Source: Luteitalea sp.
GTDB lineage: Bacteria; Acidobacteriota; Vicinamibacteria; Vicinamibacterales; CAVVIG01
Direction: 5' to 3'
Length of the DNA stretch: 34,824 nucleotides
Assembly: GCA_009380045.1 (NCBI GenBank)
Contig: WHSN01000022.1
Coordinates: 1 to 34,824, forward strand
The translations under genes and the position numbers were made by a program. Positions 22,144-30,153 of the stretch are shown one piece after another. The notes beneath the pieces were generated by a model. That model was not told the DNA's origin. It saw only the letters and a list, made by a program, of their open reading frames with translations, and searched no databases. How positions within the stretch are numbered: the stretch's first letter is position 1; the number at the start of each line of letters is the position of its first letter.

Positions 22144-22395
22144 CTAGAACTTGTACTGCAGCGCGGCGCGCACGATGCGGCCCTGCAGAATCGTCAGCGG
22201 CTGCCCGAGGGCGGCGCCGAAATTCTGGTTCTGGCTGAGCACCACGTTCGAGTTCAGCACGTTGTACACCGACACCTGCCCGGTGAGCTGGGCGCGGCGA
22301 TTACGAAACTCCCGCTTGCCTTCGAGATCGATCTGATTCCAGCGTTTCAGGCAGCTCGTGCCCGCGGCGACGCCGCTGATTTCATCGGGCGCCTG
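22144..22395 (-). pseudogene. C-terminal remnant of a TonB-dependent (Oar-like) outer-membrane receptor
   Basis: On the minus strand, an open stretch closed upstream by TGA (22396-22398) reads SCLKRWNQIDLEGKREFRNR, then LTGQVSVYNVLNSNVVLSQN, QNFGAALGQPLTILQGRIVR and AALQYKF followed by TAG. That is the final beta-strands of an Oar-type TonB-dependent receptor, ending in the terminal aromatic residue. Only about 80 of the expected roughly 1000 residues are left and there is no start. The 5' part was deleted or replaced by the sequence that now precedes the TIG lipoprotein gene. Confidence 0.7.
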
Positions 22396-22495
22396 TCATG
22401 GCACAATCGGCGGGATGCGCCGCGACCTGATCCCGCTCGGCGCCCGGGCGCAGATTCCGGCGCAGGCGCAGTCAGGCTATGATGCGGCAGACTCG

Positions 22496-23677
22496 ATGAA
22501 CGTCGGCACCCCCCGATCCCGGTCCATCCGCCGCCTCTCCGCCCTGTGCGCCGTCAGTTTGGTGATGGCAGCCGCGTGCGGCGACTCGCCGGCCGTGCCA
22601 TCCAACCCGCTGCGCGTGACCTCGATTTCGCCGACCCTCGGCAGCACCACCGGCGGGACGCCGGTCAACATCAGCGGCAGCGGCTTCGCGTCGGACGCGA
22701 CCGTCACCATCGGCGGCGTCGAGGCGACCAGCGTCGCCGTGCAGGGACCTGGCGGGCTCACCGCCATCACCGGAGCCCGGTCCACGGCCGGCGCCAGCGA
22801 CGTCACGGTCACCACCGGCGGCCGGTCGGCGACGCTCACCGCCGGCTTCACCTTCGTCGGCCCGCCGGCCACCAATCAGCCTCCGGTGATCGCGAGCATT
22901 CGCAGCATCGGTTCCCGCCCGAACCAGCCGTCGGCCTTCGCCGACATCGACGAGACCATCACGCTGGTGGCGACCGTCACCGACAACGAAACGCCAGCCG
23001 GTTCGCTGACCTATGCCTGGAGCGGCCCCGGAACGTTCACCGGAACGGGCGCAACCACCGTCTGGCGGGTGCCGGCAAGCATCACGCCAACGCCGTCCCC
23101 GGTCGTCGTCACGCTCGACGTCACCGAACCGTTCACCGAGGGTGGCGTGTCACACACCAACCGCTCGGCGCCCGGCCTCTTCACGGTACAGGTGCACGAC
23201 TCGCAGAAGGAGATCCTGGAGCTCGGCGAAGATTTCCTGACGCTGTTCACGAGATCCGAGGTCCCGGTGGGCGACGTGCTTCGGAACTTTTCCCCGACGT
23301 GTGATCAAGGCGCCGGACGCCGCAACGAAGCGGGCGACGTGGAAAGGGCCCGGCGCGAGCACGTCCAGGACTTCAGCAAGTTTCGCATCGCGCGCCTCCC
23401 GCCGGTCACGTTCAATTTCGGCGGCGCCTGCCTCGCGTTCGGGAACCCGACGCGGGTCAGGCGCTCGGATGCCTGCTCGCTGTTCTCGGTGCACTGGGAG
23501 ATCACCTACATTCAGAACCTGGATGCCAATCGCCGTATCGGCACGCGGGCCGTGACCGACGGCAGAGACCATGTGACCGCCGTGCTCGAGAACAACCAGT
23601 GGCGTCTGTGTCACAGCGATTTCGTGGGCACCGAGGTCATCGGCTCGCGCGGCATCGTTCGTCAGGTGCAGTGGTAG
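22496..23677 (+). CDS. IPT/TIG-domain lipoprotein
   Basis: 393 aa. Start at ATG 22496: a basic n-region (RSRSIRRL), hydrophobic core and lipobox MAAACGDS indicate a lipoprotein exported to the envelope. Residues about 40-125 form one IPT/TIG immunoglobulin-like domain (SISPTLGSTTGGTPVNISGS, TVTIGGVEATSVAV). A second Ig-like/PKD-like part follows (ITLVATVTDNETPAGSLTYA). The C-terminal third, with SKFRIARLPPVTFNFGGACL and HVTAVLENNQWRLCHSDFVG, is not recognised and has several cysteines that may form disulfides. The frame extension upstream of 22496 overlaps the receptor remnant and is discarded. Role unknown, probably surface binding. Confidence 0.78.
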   Translation: MNVGTPRSRSIRRLSALCAVSLVMAAACGDSPAVPSNPLRVTSISPTLGSTTGGTPVNISGSGFASDATVTIGGVEATSVAVQGPGGLTAITGARSTAGASDVTVTTGGRSATLTAGFTFVGPPATNQPPVIASIRSIGSRPNQPSAFADIDETITLVATVTDNETPAGSLTYAWSGPGTFTGTGATTVWRVPASITPTPSPVVVTLDVTEPFTEGGVSHTNRSAPGLFTVQVHDSQKEILELGEDFLTLFTRSEVPVGDVLRNFSPTCDQGAGRRNEAGDVERARREHVQDFSKFRIARLPPVTFNFGGACLAFGNPTRVRRSDACSLFSVHWEITYIQNLDANRRIGTRAVTDGRDHVTAVLENNQWRLCHSDFVGTEVIGSRGIVRQVQW

Positions 23678-23908
23678 GGGCGGTCACCACGATCACGGCG
23701 CCGCGCGCGGCGCTCGCGGGAAACTCCAGCCAGGCCCTGATCAATGACGCTCCACCACTGTCCGAATGCGGAGGCCGTGCGATCCGCGACCAGTGATTCC
23801 TGCGACCCGGCACCGTGATCAGAGCGCTGGCGGTGCACTCGGGGCGGGCTGAGTGTTTCCGGGGTCTCGGCGTGACCGGCGGTGAACCTGGTCAGACAGG
23901 TTCGAGGC

Positions 23909-26320
23909 TCACAGCTCTGCACGCCGCAGCCGGAGCGCGTTCGCGATCACCGATACGGAACTGAACGTCATCGCCGCGCTCGCCCAGATCGGTGAGATCA
24001 GGAGCCCGACCACCGGATACAGCACGCCGGCGGCAACCGGCACACCGAGCGCGTTGTAGACGAACGCCAGAAACAGGTTCTGCCGGATGTTCCGCATGGT
24101 GGCACGGCTCAAACGCCGCGCCCGCGCGATCCCCAGCAGGTCGCCCTGGACAAGCGTGATGCCGGCGCTCTCGATGGCGACATCGGTCCCGGTCCCCATC
24201 GCGATGCCGACCTGCGCCTCGGCCAGCGCCGGCGCGTCGTTGATCCCGTCGCCTGCCATCGCCACCACCCGGCCCTCGCTCTGGAGCCGCCGCACGACCT
24301 CGCGCTTCTGGTCCGGCAACACATCGGCGATCACCTCGTCGATGCCCAGGGTTCGCGCGACCGCGTGCGCGGTGAGGGCGGTGTCGCCGGTCAGCATCAC
24401 GATCCTGAGCCCCTCCCGGTGCAGCAGTCGAATCGCCTCGGATGTCGACGGCTTCACCGGATCGGTGACGGCGATGAGCCCGGCGGCCGTGCCGTCGAGC
24501 ACCACGAACATCACGGTATGACCCTGCTCTCGCAGCCTGTCAGCGTCAGCCGATAGCGCCGAGGCATCGACGTTCCGTTCCTGCAGGAACCGGCCATTGC
24601 CGATCAGGCCACGCCGGGCGCCGACCGTGCCTTCAACCCCCCGTCCGGTCAACGAGGTGAAGTCAACCGCCGCCGGGATCTCGATGCCCCGTTCACGCGC
24701 GGCGCCGAGAACCGCGGCCGCCAGTGGATGCTCGCTCGCCTGCTCGAGCGCGGCCGCCACGCGGAGCACGTGATCCTCCTCGTACCCGGGCAGATGAACG
24801 ACGGTCGACACCCTGGGTTTCCCCTCGGTGAGCGTGCCGGTCTTGTCCACCACCAGCGTGTCAACCTGCTCGAGCCGTTCGAGCGCTTCCGCGTTCTTGA
24901 TCAGCACTCCAGCGCCCGCGCCCCGGCCGGTGCCGACCATGATCGCCATCGGCGTGGCGAGTCCCAGGGCGCACGGGCACGCGATGATCAGCACCGCGAC
25001 CGCGCTCACCAGGCCGTGCGCAAGACGCGGCTCGGGCCCCCACAGGCTCCACGCAGTAAAGGCCAGCACCGCAATCAAGACCACCGCCGGCACGAAGTAG
25101 CCGGCAACCATGTCCGCCACGCGCTGAATGGGCGCCCGCGTGCGCTGAGCCTCGCTCACCATGCGAACGATCTGCGCCAGCAGCGTGTCACTGCCGACAC
25201 GCTCCGCGCGCATCAGCAGCGTGCCGGTGCCGTTGATCGTGCCGCCGGTCACGCGTGAGCCCGATTCCTTCGTGACCGGGATCGGCTCCCCCGTGACCAT
25301 CGATTCGTCGATCGAGCTCCGTCCCTCCTCGACGATCCCGTCGACCGGCACCCGTTCACCCGGCCTGATGCGAACCCGGTCGCCGACCGCCAGGTCCGCC
25401 GACGGGACATCGACTTCCTGGCCATCGCGAACGAGCCGGGCGGTCTTCGGCGCGAGGCCGAGCAGGTGGCGGATCGCCATGCTCGTGCGCCCCCGCGCAC
25501 GCAGCTCGAGCACCTGTCCGAGCAGCACCAGCGTGGTGACGACGACCGCCGTGTCGAAGTACGGCTCGACGCTGCCGTGCATCCGGAAGCCTTCGGGGAA
25601 CACTCCCGGCGCCAGCGTGGCGACGACGCTGAAGAGGTAGGCGGCGCCGACACCCAACGCGATCAGCGTGAACATGTTCGCGTGGCGGTTCCTGATTGAC
25701 GCCCATCCCCGCTCGAAAAATGGCCAGCCGGCCCACAACACAACGGGCGTGCCGAACCCGAGGCCGATCCAGTTGGTGAGCCGCATGTCGATGCGGCCAC
25801 CGAGCCCGGGGCCGATCGCCATGTCTCCCATGGCCGTGATGAAAATCGGCAGGCTGAGCGCGGCGGACACCCAGAAGCGCCGCGTCATGTCCAGGAGCTC
25901 GGGATTGGGCGCTTCGTCTACAGCGACGGTGCGCGGCTCGAGGGCCATGCCGCAGATCGGGCACGCGCCTGGATCGCTGCGGAGGACCTCGGGATGCATC
26001 GGGCACGTGTACTCCACACGTGTCGTCGCAATGGTCGCGACGTCGGGCTCGAGCGCCATCCCGCACCTGGGACATGCCCCGGGGTGATCCTGGCGGACCT
26101 CGGGGTCCATCGGGCATACGTATCGGGTCCCGGCCGGCGGCGGAACCATCTCCAGGGCGTCCAGCTTCGCAACGATGAACTCTTCCGGGTCGGCTTCGAA
26201 CCGCGTCAGGCACGACTGGTTGCAGAAGTAGTAGCGCTGGCCTTTGTACTCGACCGAGCCGACGGCGTCGGCCGGATCGATCGTCATGCCGCACACGGGG
26301 TCCAGGACGAATTGGGTCAT
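23909..26320 (-). CDS. copA: Cu+-type P1B ATPase with N-terminal YHS and two metal-binding modules
   Basis: 803 aa inner-membrane heavy-metal exporter. The N-terminus has a YHS domain ([10 protein letters not shown], Cys10; [11 protein letters not shown], Cys33 and Cys37), then two CPMxPEV...PGACPxCGMALEP modules at about 69-92 and 106-129. ATPase landmarks are [12 protein letters not shown], the CPC transmembrane metal site (Cys448-Pro-Cys450), phosphorylated Asp492 in [20 protein letters not shown] and [13 protein letters not shown] indicates Cu+/Ag+ specificity by family rule. It is the last gene of a minus-strand operon after a beta-barrel protein and a Cys/His-rich protein. Its ATG lies inside the last unit of a repeat array and no normal ribosome binding site is visible. 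Expression may depend on the repeat structure or on coupling (inference). Confidence 0.93.
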   Translation of the reverse strand: MTQFVLDPVCGMTIDPADAVGSVEYKGQRYYFCNQSCLTRFEADPEEFIVAKLDALEMVPPPAGTRYVCPMDPEVRQDHPGACPRCGMALEPDVATIATTRVEYTCPMHPEVLRSDPGACPICGMALEPRTVAVDEAPNPELLDMTRRFWVSAALSLPIFITAMGDMAIGPGLGGRIDMRLTNWIGLGFGTPVVLWAGWPFFERGWASIRNRHANMFTLIALGVGAAYLFSVVATLAPGVFPEGFRMHGSVEPYFDTAVVVTTLVLLGQVLELRARGRTSMAIRHLLGLAPKTARLVRDGQEVDVPSADLAVGDRVRIRPGERVPVDGIVEEGRSSIDESMVTGEPIPVTKESGSRVTGGTINGTGTLLMRAERVGSDTLLAQIVRMVSEAQRTRAPIQRVADMVAGYFVPAVVLIAVLAFTAWSLWGPEPRLAHGLVSAVAVLIIACPCALGLATPMAIMVGTGRGAGAGVLIKNAEALERLEQVDTLVVDKTGTLTEGKPRVSTVVHLPGYEEDHVLRVAAALEQASEHPLAAAVLGAARERGIEIPAAVDFTSLTGRGVEGTVGARRGLIGNGRFLQERNVDASALSADADRLREQGHTVMFVVLDGTAAGLIAVTDPVKPSTSEAIRLLHREGLRIVMLTGDTALTAHAVARTLGIDEVIADVLPDQKREVVRRLQSEGRVVAMAGDGINDAPALAEAQVGIAMGTGTDVAIESAGITLVQGDLLGIARARRLSRATMRNIRQNLFLAFVYNALGVPVAAGVLYPVVGLLISPIWASAAMTFSSVSVIANALRLRRAEL

Positions 26321-26496
26321 TGGGTCAGTTGGTCAATGGTCAGTTGGTCGTTGGTCATTGGTCATTGGTCAGTTGGCATGGGGGTCATTGGTCATCATTG
26401 GGGTCATTGGGCGATCGGTCAATCGGGGCATCGGGTCTGACGCGATGACCAAATTACCAGACGACCAAATGACCAAATGATCAAATGACCAGATGA
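26321..26496. repeat. Inverted array of short TTGGTCA / TGACCAA repeats in an operon gap
   Basis: The whole 176-bp gap between the stop of the barrel gene and the start of the ATPase gene consists of degenerate short units. On the plus strand about ten TTGGTCA-type units (to about 26420) are followed, after a short GC-rich centre, by about six TGACCAAA-type units. The two halves are therefore inverted and could pair into a long stem in the mRNA. The upstream gene's TGA stop and the ATPase ATG are both made of repeat units. Units vary from 7 to 9 bp with many substitutions. Confidence 0.75.
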
Positions 26497-27750
26497 TCAA
26501 ATTCCCGAGCCGTCCGGCATGGGTTGCCCCATGCGCATGTTCAGCATCCGTCCCATCGGGCCCGCCGGAGGCCTGACACGCAGGAACAGCTGAAACGACA
26601 GCGGGCGTGAGCCGTGCGTCGGCCGCAACACCGCGGGCACCGCGTACGCGGTAACCATGGCGCCGGCGCCGCCCTCGAATCCACGCCACCGGAACAGCTC
26701 ACGATGCAGCCCGGCCGTGATCGCGCCTACGGTGGATTTCGCCGGCCTTTCGCCATTGTGTGCGTCCGTAGCGTGAAGCAGGAGATCGCTTTCCACCTGC
26801 ACGGCTTCGATACGGCCGAACCATGAATTGGCGCCCACGAGGCGCGTCGCCTCGGCGAACACGGCATGCCGCGTTATCTCGGGCGTAGCGTTGGCGCCGT
26901 AGCCGGCGGCAACGGCAGTGAAGTCGACGCCGTTTCCGGCGAGCCACGATAGCGAGGCGGTTGTCCGCTGAACGTCGCCAGGATGCAGTTCCTCGGGGTC
27001 TTTCAAATGCCCGGTCGACGCCTGCAGCTCCCAGCGCTCGCTGGGGCGAAACCACACGCGCCCCGAGACAGAGTCCATCCGTCCGAAATCGAAGTCCCAG
27101 CGATGCTCGTCCGGTTCTCGCCCGTTGAACAGCGACCCTTCCAGAACCCATGCTCCCCGATCAAGCGCCACCGTGACGACGCCGAAGGCAATGTGCGTCG
27201 AATCGAAGGTGTGATGCCCCAATGGAGCCAATGGATTGTCAACGGCTGAGGCGCGATGCATGAACGCCACTGGGCCCAGCGCCGGCTCTCCCGCTGGTCC
27301 CCCCGCAATCGTGAGGCCTGTGCCGGGGGCGATTGGCACCCGCCACGCCGCCGCGACCTGCATGAAGAGATCGTGAGGGTGCTGCCGGTCGACGAGTGGC
27401 TCGCCCGACACCGCCTCTCCCACCTGGAACAGCTCGCCGTATCCATGCCGGCCGACGGTGGCGGCATCGAGACTGAACATACCGCTCAGCGTCAGCTGCG
27501 ACGACGCGACCCGCCGCGACGCCATGCCCATCCACCAGTTGGGGGCCTTGAGCTCGTCGCCCCCACGCGGACCACCCTGATGGTTCAGCAGACCCAGCAA
27601 CTGGCCCTCCTGCATCACATGCCAGCCGGTAGTGGCCATGTCCATCTGCATCTGTTTGTGATCGTGTGTTTGCGCACCGACGACGCTCACGGCGCCGCCG
27701 AACACCATCACCGCGAACCCGATGCTCCATCGTCCCAGCTTGACGTACAC
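26497..27750 (-). CDS. Predicted outer-membrane beta-barrel protein of the copper-efflux operon
   Basis: 417 aa with an N-terminal signal (GFAVMVFGGAVSVVGAQTHD). The mature N-terminus is rich in His and Met (HDHKQMQMDM), as in metal-handling proteins. The body has alternating strands with aromatic ends, for example GRVWFRPSERWELQASTGHL and DFTAVAAGYGANATPEITRH, which suggests a beta barrel. It contains DRQHPHDLFMQVAAAWRVPI, a conserved-looking His-rich segment. I know this type of protein from copper/heavy-metal loci but not its biochemical role. It lies 86 bp after the Cys/His-rich gene and before the P1B ATPase, so co-expression in metal detoxification is likely. Confidence 0.7.
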   Translation of the reverse strand: MYVKLGRWSIGFAVMVFGGAVSVVGAQTHDHKQMQMDMATTGWHVMQEGQLLGLLNHQGGPRGGDELKAPNWWMGMASRRVASSQLTLSGMFSLDAATVGRHGYGELFQVGEAVSGEPLVDRQHPHDLFMQVAAAWRVPIAPGTGLTIAGGPAGEPALGPVAFMHRASAVDNPLAPLGHHTFDSTHIAFGVVTVALDRGAWVLEGSLFNGREPDEHRWDFDFGRMDSVSGRVWFRPSERWELQASTGHLKDPEELHPGDVQRTTASLSWLAGNGVDFTAVAAGYGANATPEITRHAVFAEATRLVGANSWFGRIEAVQVESDLLLHATDAHNGERPAKSTVGAITAGLHRELFRWRGFEGGAGAMVTAYAVPAVLRPTHGSRPLSFQLFLRVRPPAGPMGRMLNMRMGQPMPDGSGI

Positions 27751-27836
27751 GTTCCACCTTCAATCCGATAAACGAATGCGTGACGACCACGCGAGAGGCC
27801 GCACACCGTCATGGAGAGAATCGCGCGTTGAAGCGG

Positions 27837-28229
27837 CTAGACCCGGAGCGGGCTGAGGAATGCCGAAGAACGGGGCTGATGATCGTCGTTCTGACCGAGC
27901 GCCACACCCGAGGAGAAACCCTTGTGCGCGGGCGTGCTGACGAGTCGAGTCGCGATCGCCGGAGTCACGGCTTTCAGGCCCCGGTCGGGACCTGCCTGGG
28001 GCGCGACGTCGGCCGACAGCTCGCCGTGATCGTGATTGCAGGTCGATGTGGATTGCCACAGAGCTCCGGCGCTCGAGGCCGGAGCGTCATGGCAACTGGC
28101 GGCCTTCGTGTCGGAGACCTGCGGGTGGGTGTGACAGCCGAATACGCAGGCGTCGAGCAACGCCTGGCCCGCGCACATGATCCCGAGCAGGACGATGATC
28201 AGCGATCGGAAACCGTTCACCACCTCCAT
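27837..28229 (-). CDS. Small exported Cys/His-rich protein at the start of the copper operon
   Basis: 130 aa from ATG 28229. The hydrophobic N-terminus (FRSLIIVLLGIMCAGQALLD) is a signal or membrane anchor. Cys and His then cluster: ACVFGCHTHPQ, ASCHDAP and STCNHDHGEL. The tail is polar and lacks cysteines. The pattern suits a periplasmic copper or other soft-metal binding protein. No named family is recognised. The longer frame to 28331 adds a region without features. It is the first gene of the minus-strand operon and lies divergent to the TerB-like gene, with a 258-bp promoter region between them. Confidence 0.65.
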   Translation of the reverse strand: MEVVNGFRSLIIVLLGIMCAGQALLDACVFGCHTHPQVSDTKAASCHDAPASSAGALWQSTSTCNHDHGELSADVAPQAGPDRGLKAVTPAIATRLVSTPAHKGFSSGVALGQNDDHQPRSSAFLSPLRV

Positions 28230-28487
28230 GATAGCGGATCGTGCCGGTCCGCTCACCCCGTCTGTTGTCGGATTGACGTGATTCCGACGTCTGGGGTTGT
28301 GTGCCGCGGCGTTTTCCCAAGTTGCTGTCACGTCGATCGCCGCGCTGCCTGCGACGGTTTCTGCCGATGGCCCCCGGGTTCATCGACGTGGAGCTCCGGG
28401 ATGCGCTGAAGCCGCCCGGGGGTGCAGGTTCGAGGGCAGGGGCGCCGAAGAGGTCCACGTTCGACGCTCGAATGCTAGGATCAAGGA

Positions 28488-29066
28488 ATGAGCACCGACG
28501 ATCAATTGGGCAAACGGGGCCGGGCACTCGAAGAAGACTATTTCCGCCGGAAGGACCAGGAGCTGATCGAGAAGATGCGCGAGAAGGTGGCGGCGGAACG
28601 GGCGCAACAGGCGCTGGGCGCCACCACCGGGTTGACCGACCCGGCTCTCCTTCAGGAGCTCCAGACGCTTGGGTTCACGCTGGACACGGTGTCTCTGCTG
28701 CCGCTCGTGCCGGTGTTGCAGGTGGCCTGGGCCGAGGGCGGGGTGACCGCGGGTGAACGCAATCTGATCCGAAGACTTGCCGAAGTTCGGGGAATCAAGA
28801 CCGGAACTCCGGCCGACGCACAGTTGACCAGTTGGTTGGAGCATCGGCCGCCCGACGCGGTGTTTGCGGGCGCCGGACGCCTGATCCGCGCCATGATGGA
28901 GACCAACGCCGATGTCGTTGGCGATCTGAGCGCCGACGACCTCGTGGCCTACTCCGAGAAGGTCGCGGCCGCGTCCGGTGGAGTTTTTGGAATCGGGCGT
29001 GTCTCGGGCGAAGAGCGTGAGTTGCTGGCTTCGATCGCTGCCGACTTGAAGGGCCGGCGCTCTTGA
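28488..29066 (+). CDS. TerB-like protein
   Basis: 192 aa. Residues about 1-45 are a charged helix (LEEDYFRRKDQELIEKMREK). The rest is all-helical and resembles a TerB/DjlA N-domain: VLQVAWAEGGVTAGERNLIR, followed by a second helical half ending DVVGDLSADDLVAYSEKVAA and GEERELLASIAADLKGR. TerB domains bind metals or membrane-stress complexes in some systems; the function here is unknown. It is cytoplasmic, with no signal. It is a single gene between the copper operon (divergent) and the sdh operon (same strand, 277 bp later). The opposite-strand frame of similar length is a shadow. Confidence 0.72.
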   Translation: MSTDDQLGKRGRALEEDYFRRKDQELIEKMREKVAAERAQQALGATTGLTDPALLQELQTLGFTLDTVSLLPLVPVLQVAWAEGGVTAGERNLIRRLAEVRGIKTGTPADAQLTSWLEHRPPDAVFAGAGRLIRAMMETNADVVGDLSADDLVAYSEKVAAASGGVFGIGRVSGEERELLASIAADLKGRRS

Positions 29067-29241
29067 AGAGGGCCGGAAACGGGGCTGAATCCCACCTCTT
29101 CTCTCGAGCCGCGGCTTCTTGCGACACGCCGCGACACTCGCATCATGAGCTCGCTGTCCCCGTGAGACGGATGGCAACATCGTCGATCGAACGACCCACG
29201 GCCGGCTCCGCGCCGCGGATGTCGCTTGAAATCGCCGGACG

Positions 29242-29270
29242 TTGCCGGTATGGTAGGGCGCAAATGTAGA
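29242..29270 (+). promoter_or_regulatory. Possible sigma-70 promoter of the sdh operon
   Basis: TTGCCG (29242-29247), 17-bp spacer, TGTAGA (29265-29270), about 75 bp before the first gene of the operon. The match to consensus is moderate. Confidence 0.35.
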
Positions 29271-29343
29271 TTCGGCACGGGACAGCCCGTCTGGGCCCAT
29301 CAATTGACTGTTTTCCGCCGGCGATCTCCGGAGGATGTGTTGC

Positions 29344-30153
29344 GTGGTGATGTCGAGTACGCCCATCCGTCTGTCTCGGCGTCAATTTGGCGAAACGATG
29401 CGGCGCGACCGCTGGTGGGTGCAGCCGCTCGTTGTCTTCCTGGGATTGTCCACCTTCGTCGTGTACTCGACGTGGGCGGCGTTTCAGGGTGAGAACTACA
29501 CCTCCGGGCCGTATCTTTCACCGTTCTATTCGCCGGAAATCTTCGGGGCGTCACCTCACAGCTGGTTTGGCCCGAGACCCGCTGCCTGGCCGGCGTGGCT
29601 TCCTTTCTCCCCGGCGCTGCTCATCCTGCCGATCCCCGGGCTCTTCCGGCTGACGTGCTACTACTACCGGGGCGCGTACTACAAAGCGTTCTGGGCGGAC
29701 CCGCCTTCGTGCAGCGTTGGCGAGCCGCGATCGACCTACTGGGGCGAGAGCTCGTTTCCCCTGATCCTTCAGAACGCTCATCGCTACATGCTGTTCCTTT
29801 CGTTGGCGGTGCTGGCCGTCCTGGCTGTCGATGTGTGGAAAGCGATGTGGTTCACCGATTCGGCAACCGGAACGGTGTCGTTCGGGATTGGACTCGGCAC
29901 GATCATCCTGGCCGCGAATGCCGTCCTGCTCGGCGGATATTTGTTCGGCTGCCATTCGATGCGGCACGTGGCCGGCGGCTGTGTCGATCGGATCTCCCGG
30001 GCGCCGCTGGGCCTTCGAGCCTACTCCTGCGTCAGCTGTCTCAATCGCCGTCACATGATGTGGGCGTGGACGAGCTTGTTCTCTGTGGGCTTCTCTGACC
30101 TGTACGTTCGACTGTGCTCGATGGGCGTGTGGTCGGACCTCAGGATCATTTGA
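29344..30153 (+). CDS. Five-helix membrane protein, probable succinate dehydrogenase membrane anchor
   Basis: 269 aa from GTG 29344, which is nine bases after GGAGG; ATG 29350 is an alternative. Five predicted helices include PLVVFLGLSTFVVYSTWAAF, PFSPALLILPIPGLFRLTCY, YMLFLSLAVLAVLAVDVWKA and IGLGTIILAANAVLLGGYLF, with the last near the C-terminus. Histidines at helix borders (QNAHRYMLF, GCHSMRHVAGG, NRRHMMWAW) could ligate haem b. It directly precedes sdhA, and the TGA stop overlaps the sdhA ATG (TGATG), so the genes are translationally coupled. It differs from classic SdhC/SdhD; the role as quinone-site and haem subunit is inferred from context. The CVSCLNRRHMMW segment, with a CxxC, is unusual for an Sdh anchor. 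Confidence 0.75.
   Translation: MVMSSTPIRLSRRQFGETMRRDRWWVQPLVVFLGLSTFVVYSTWAAFQGENYTSGPYLSPFYSPEIFGASPHSWFGPRPAAWPAWLPFSPALLILPIPGLFRLTCYYYRGAYYKAFWADPPSCSVGEPRSTYWGESSFPLILQNAHRYMLFLSLAVLAVLAVDVWKAMWFTDSATGTVSFGIGLGTIILAANAVLLGGYLFGCHSMRHVAGGCVDRISRAPLGLRAYSCVSCLNRRHMMWAWTSLFSVGFSDLYVRLCSMGVWSDLRII

Noticed and set aside
24087-25640. Plus-strand frames opposite the copper ATPase
   Set aside because: Antisense shadows without ribosome binding sites or family resemblance.
26321-26496. CRISPR array
   Set aside because: Units are 7-9 bp, degenerate and inverted, with no spacers of constant length and no cas genes nearby.
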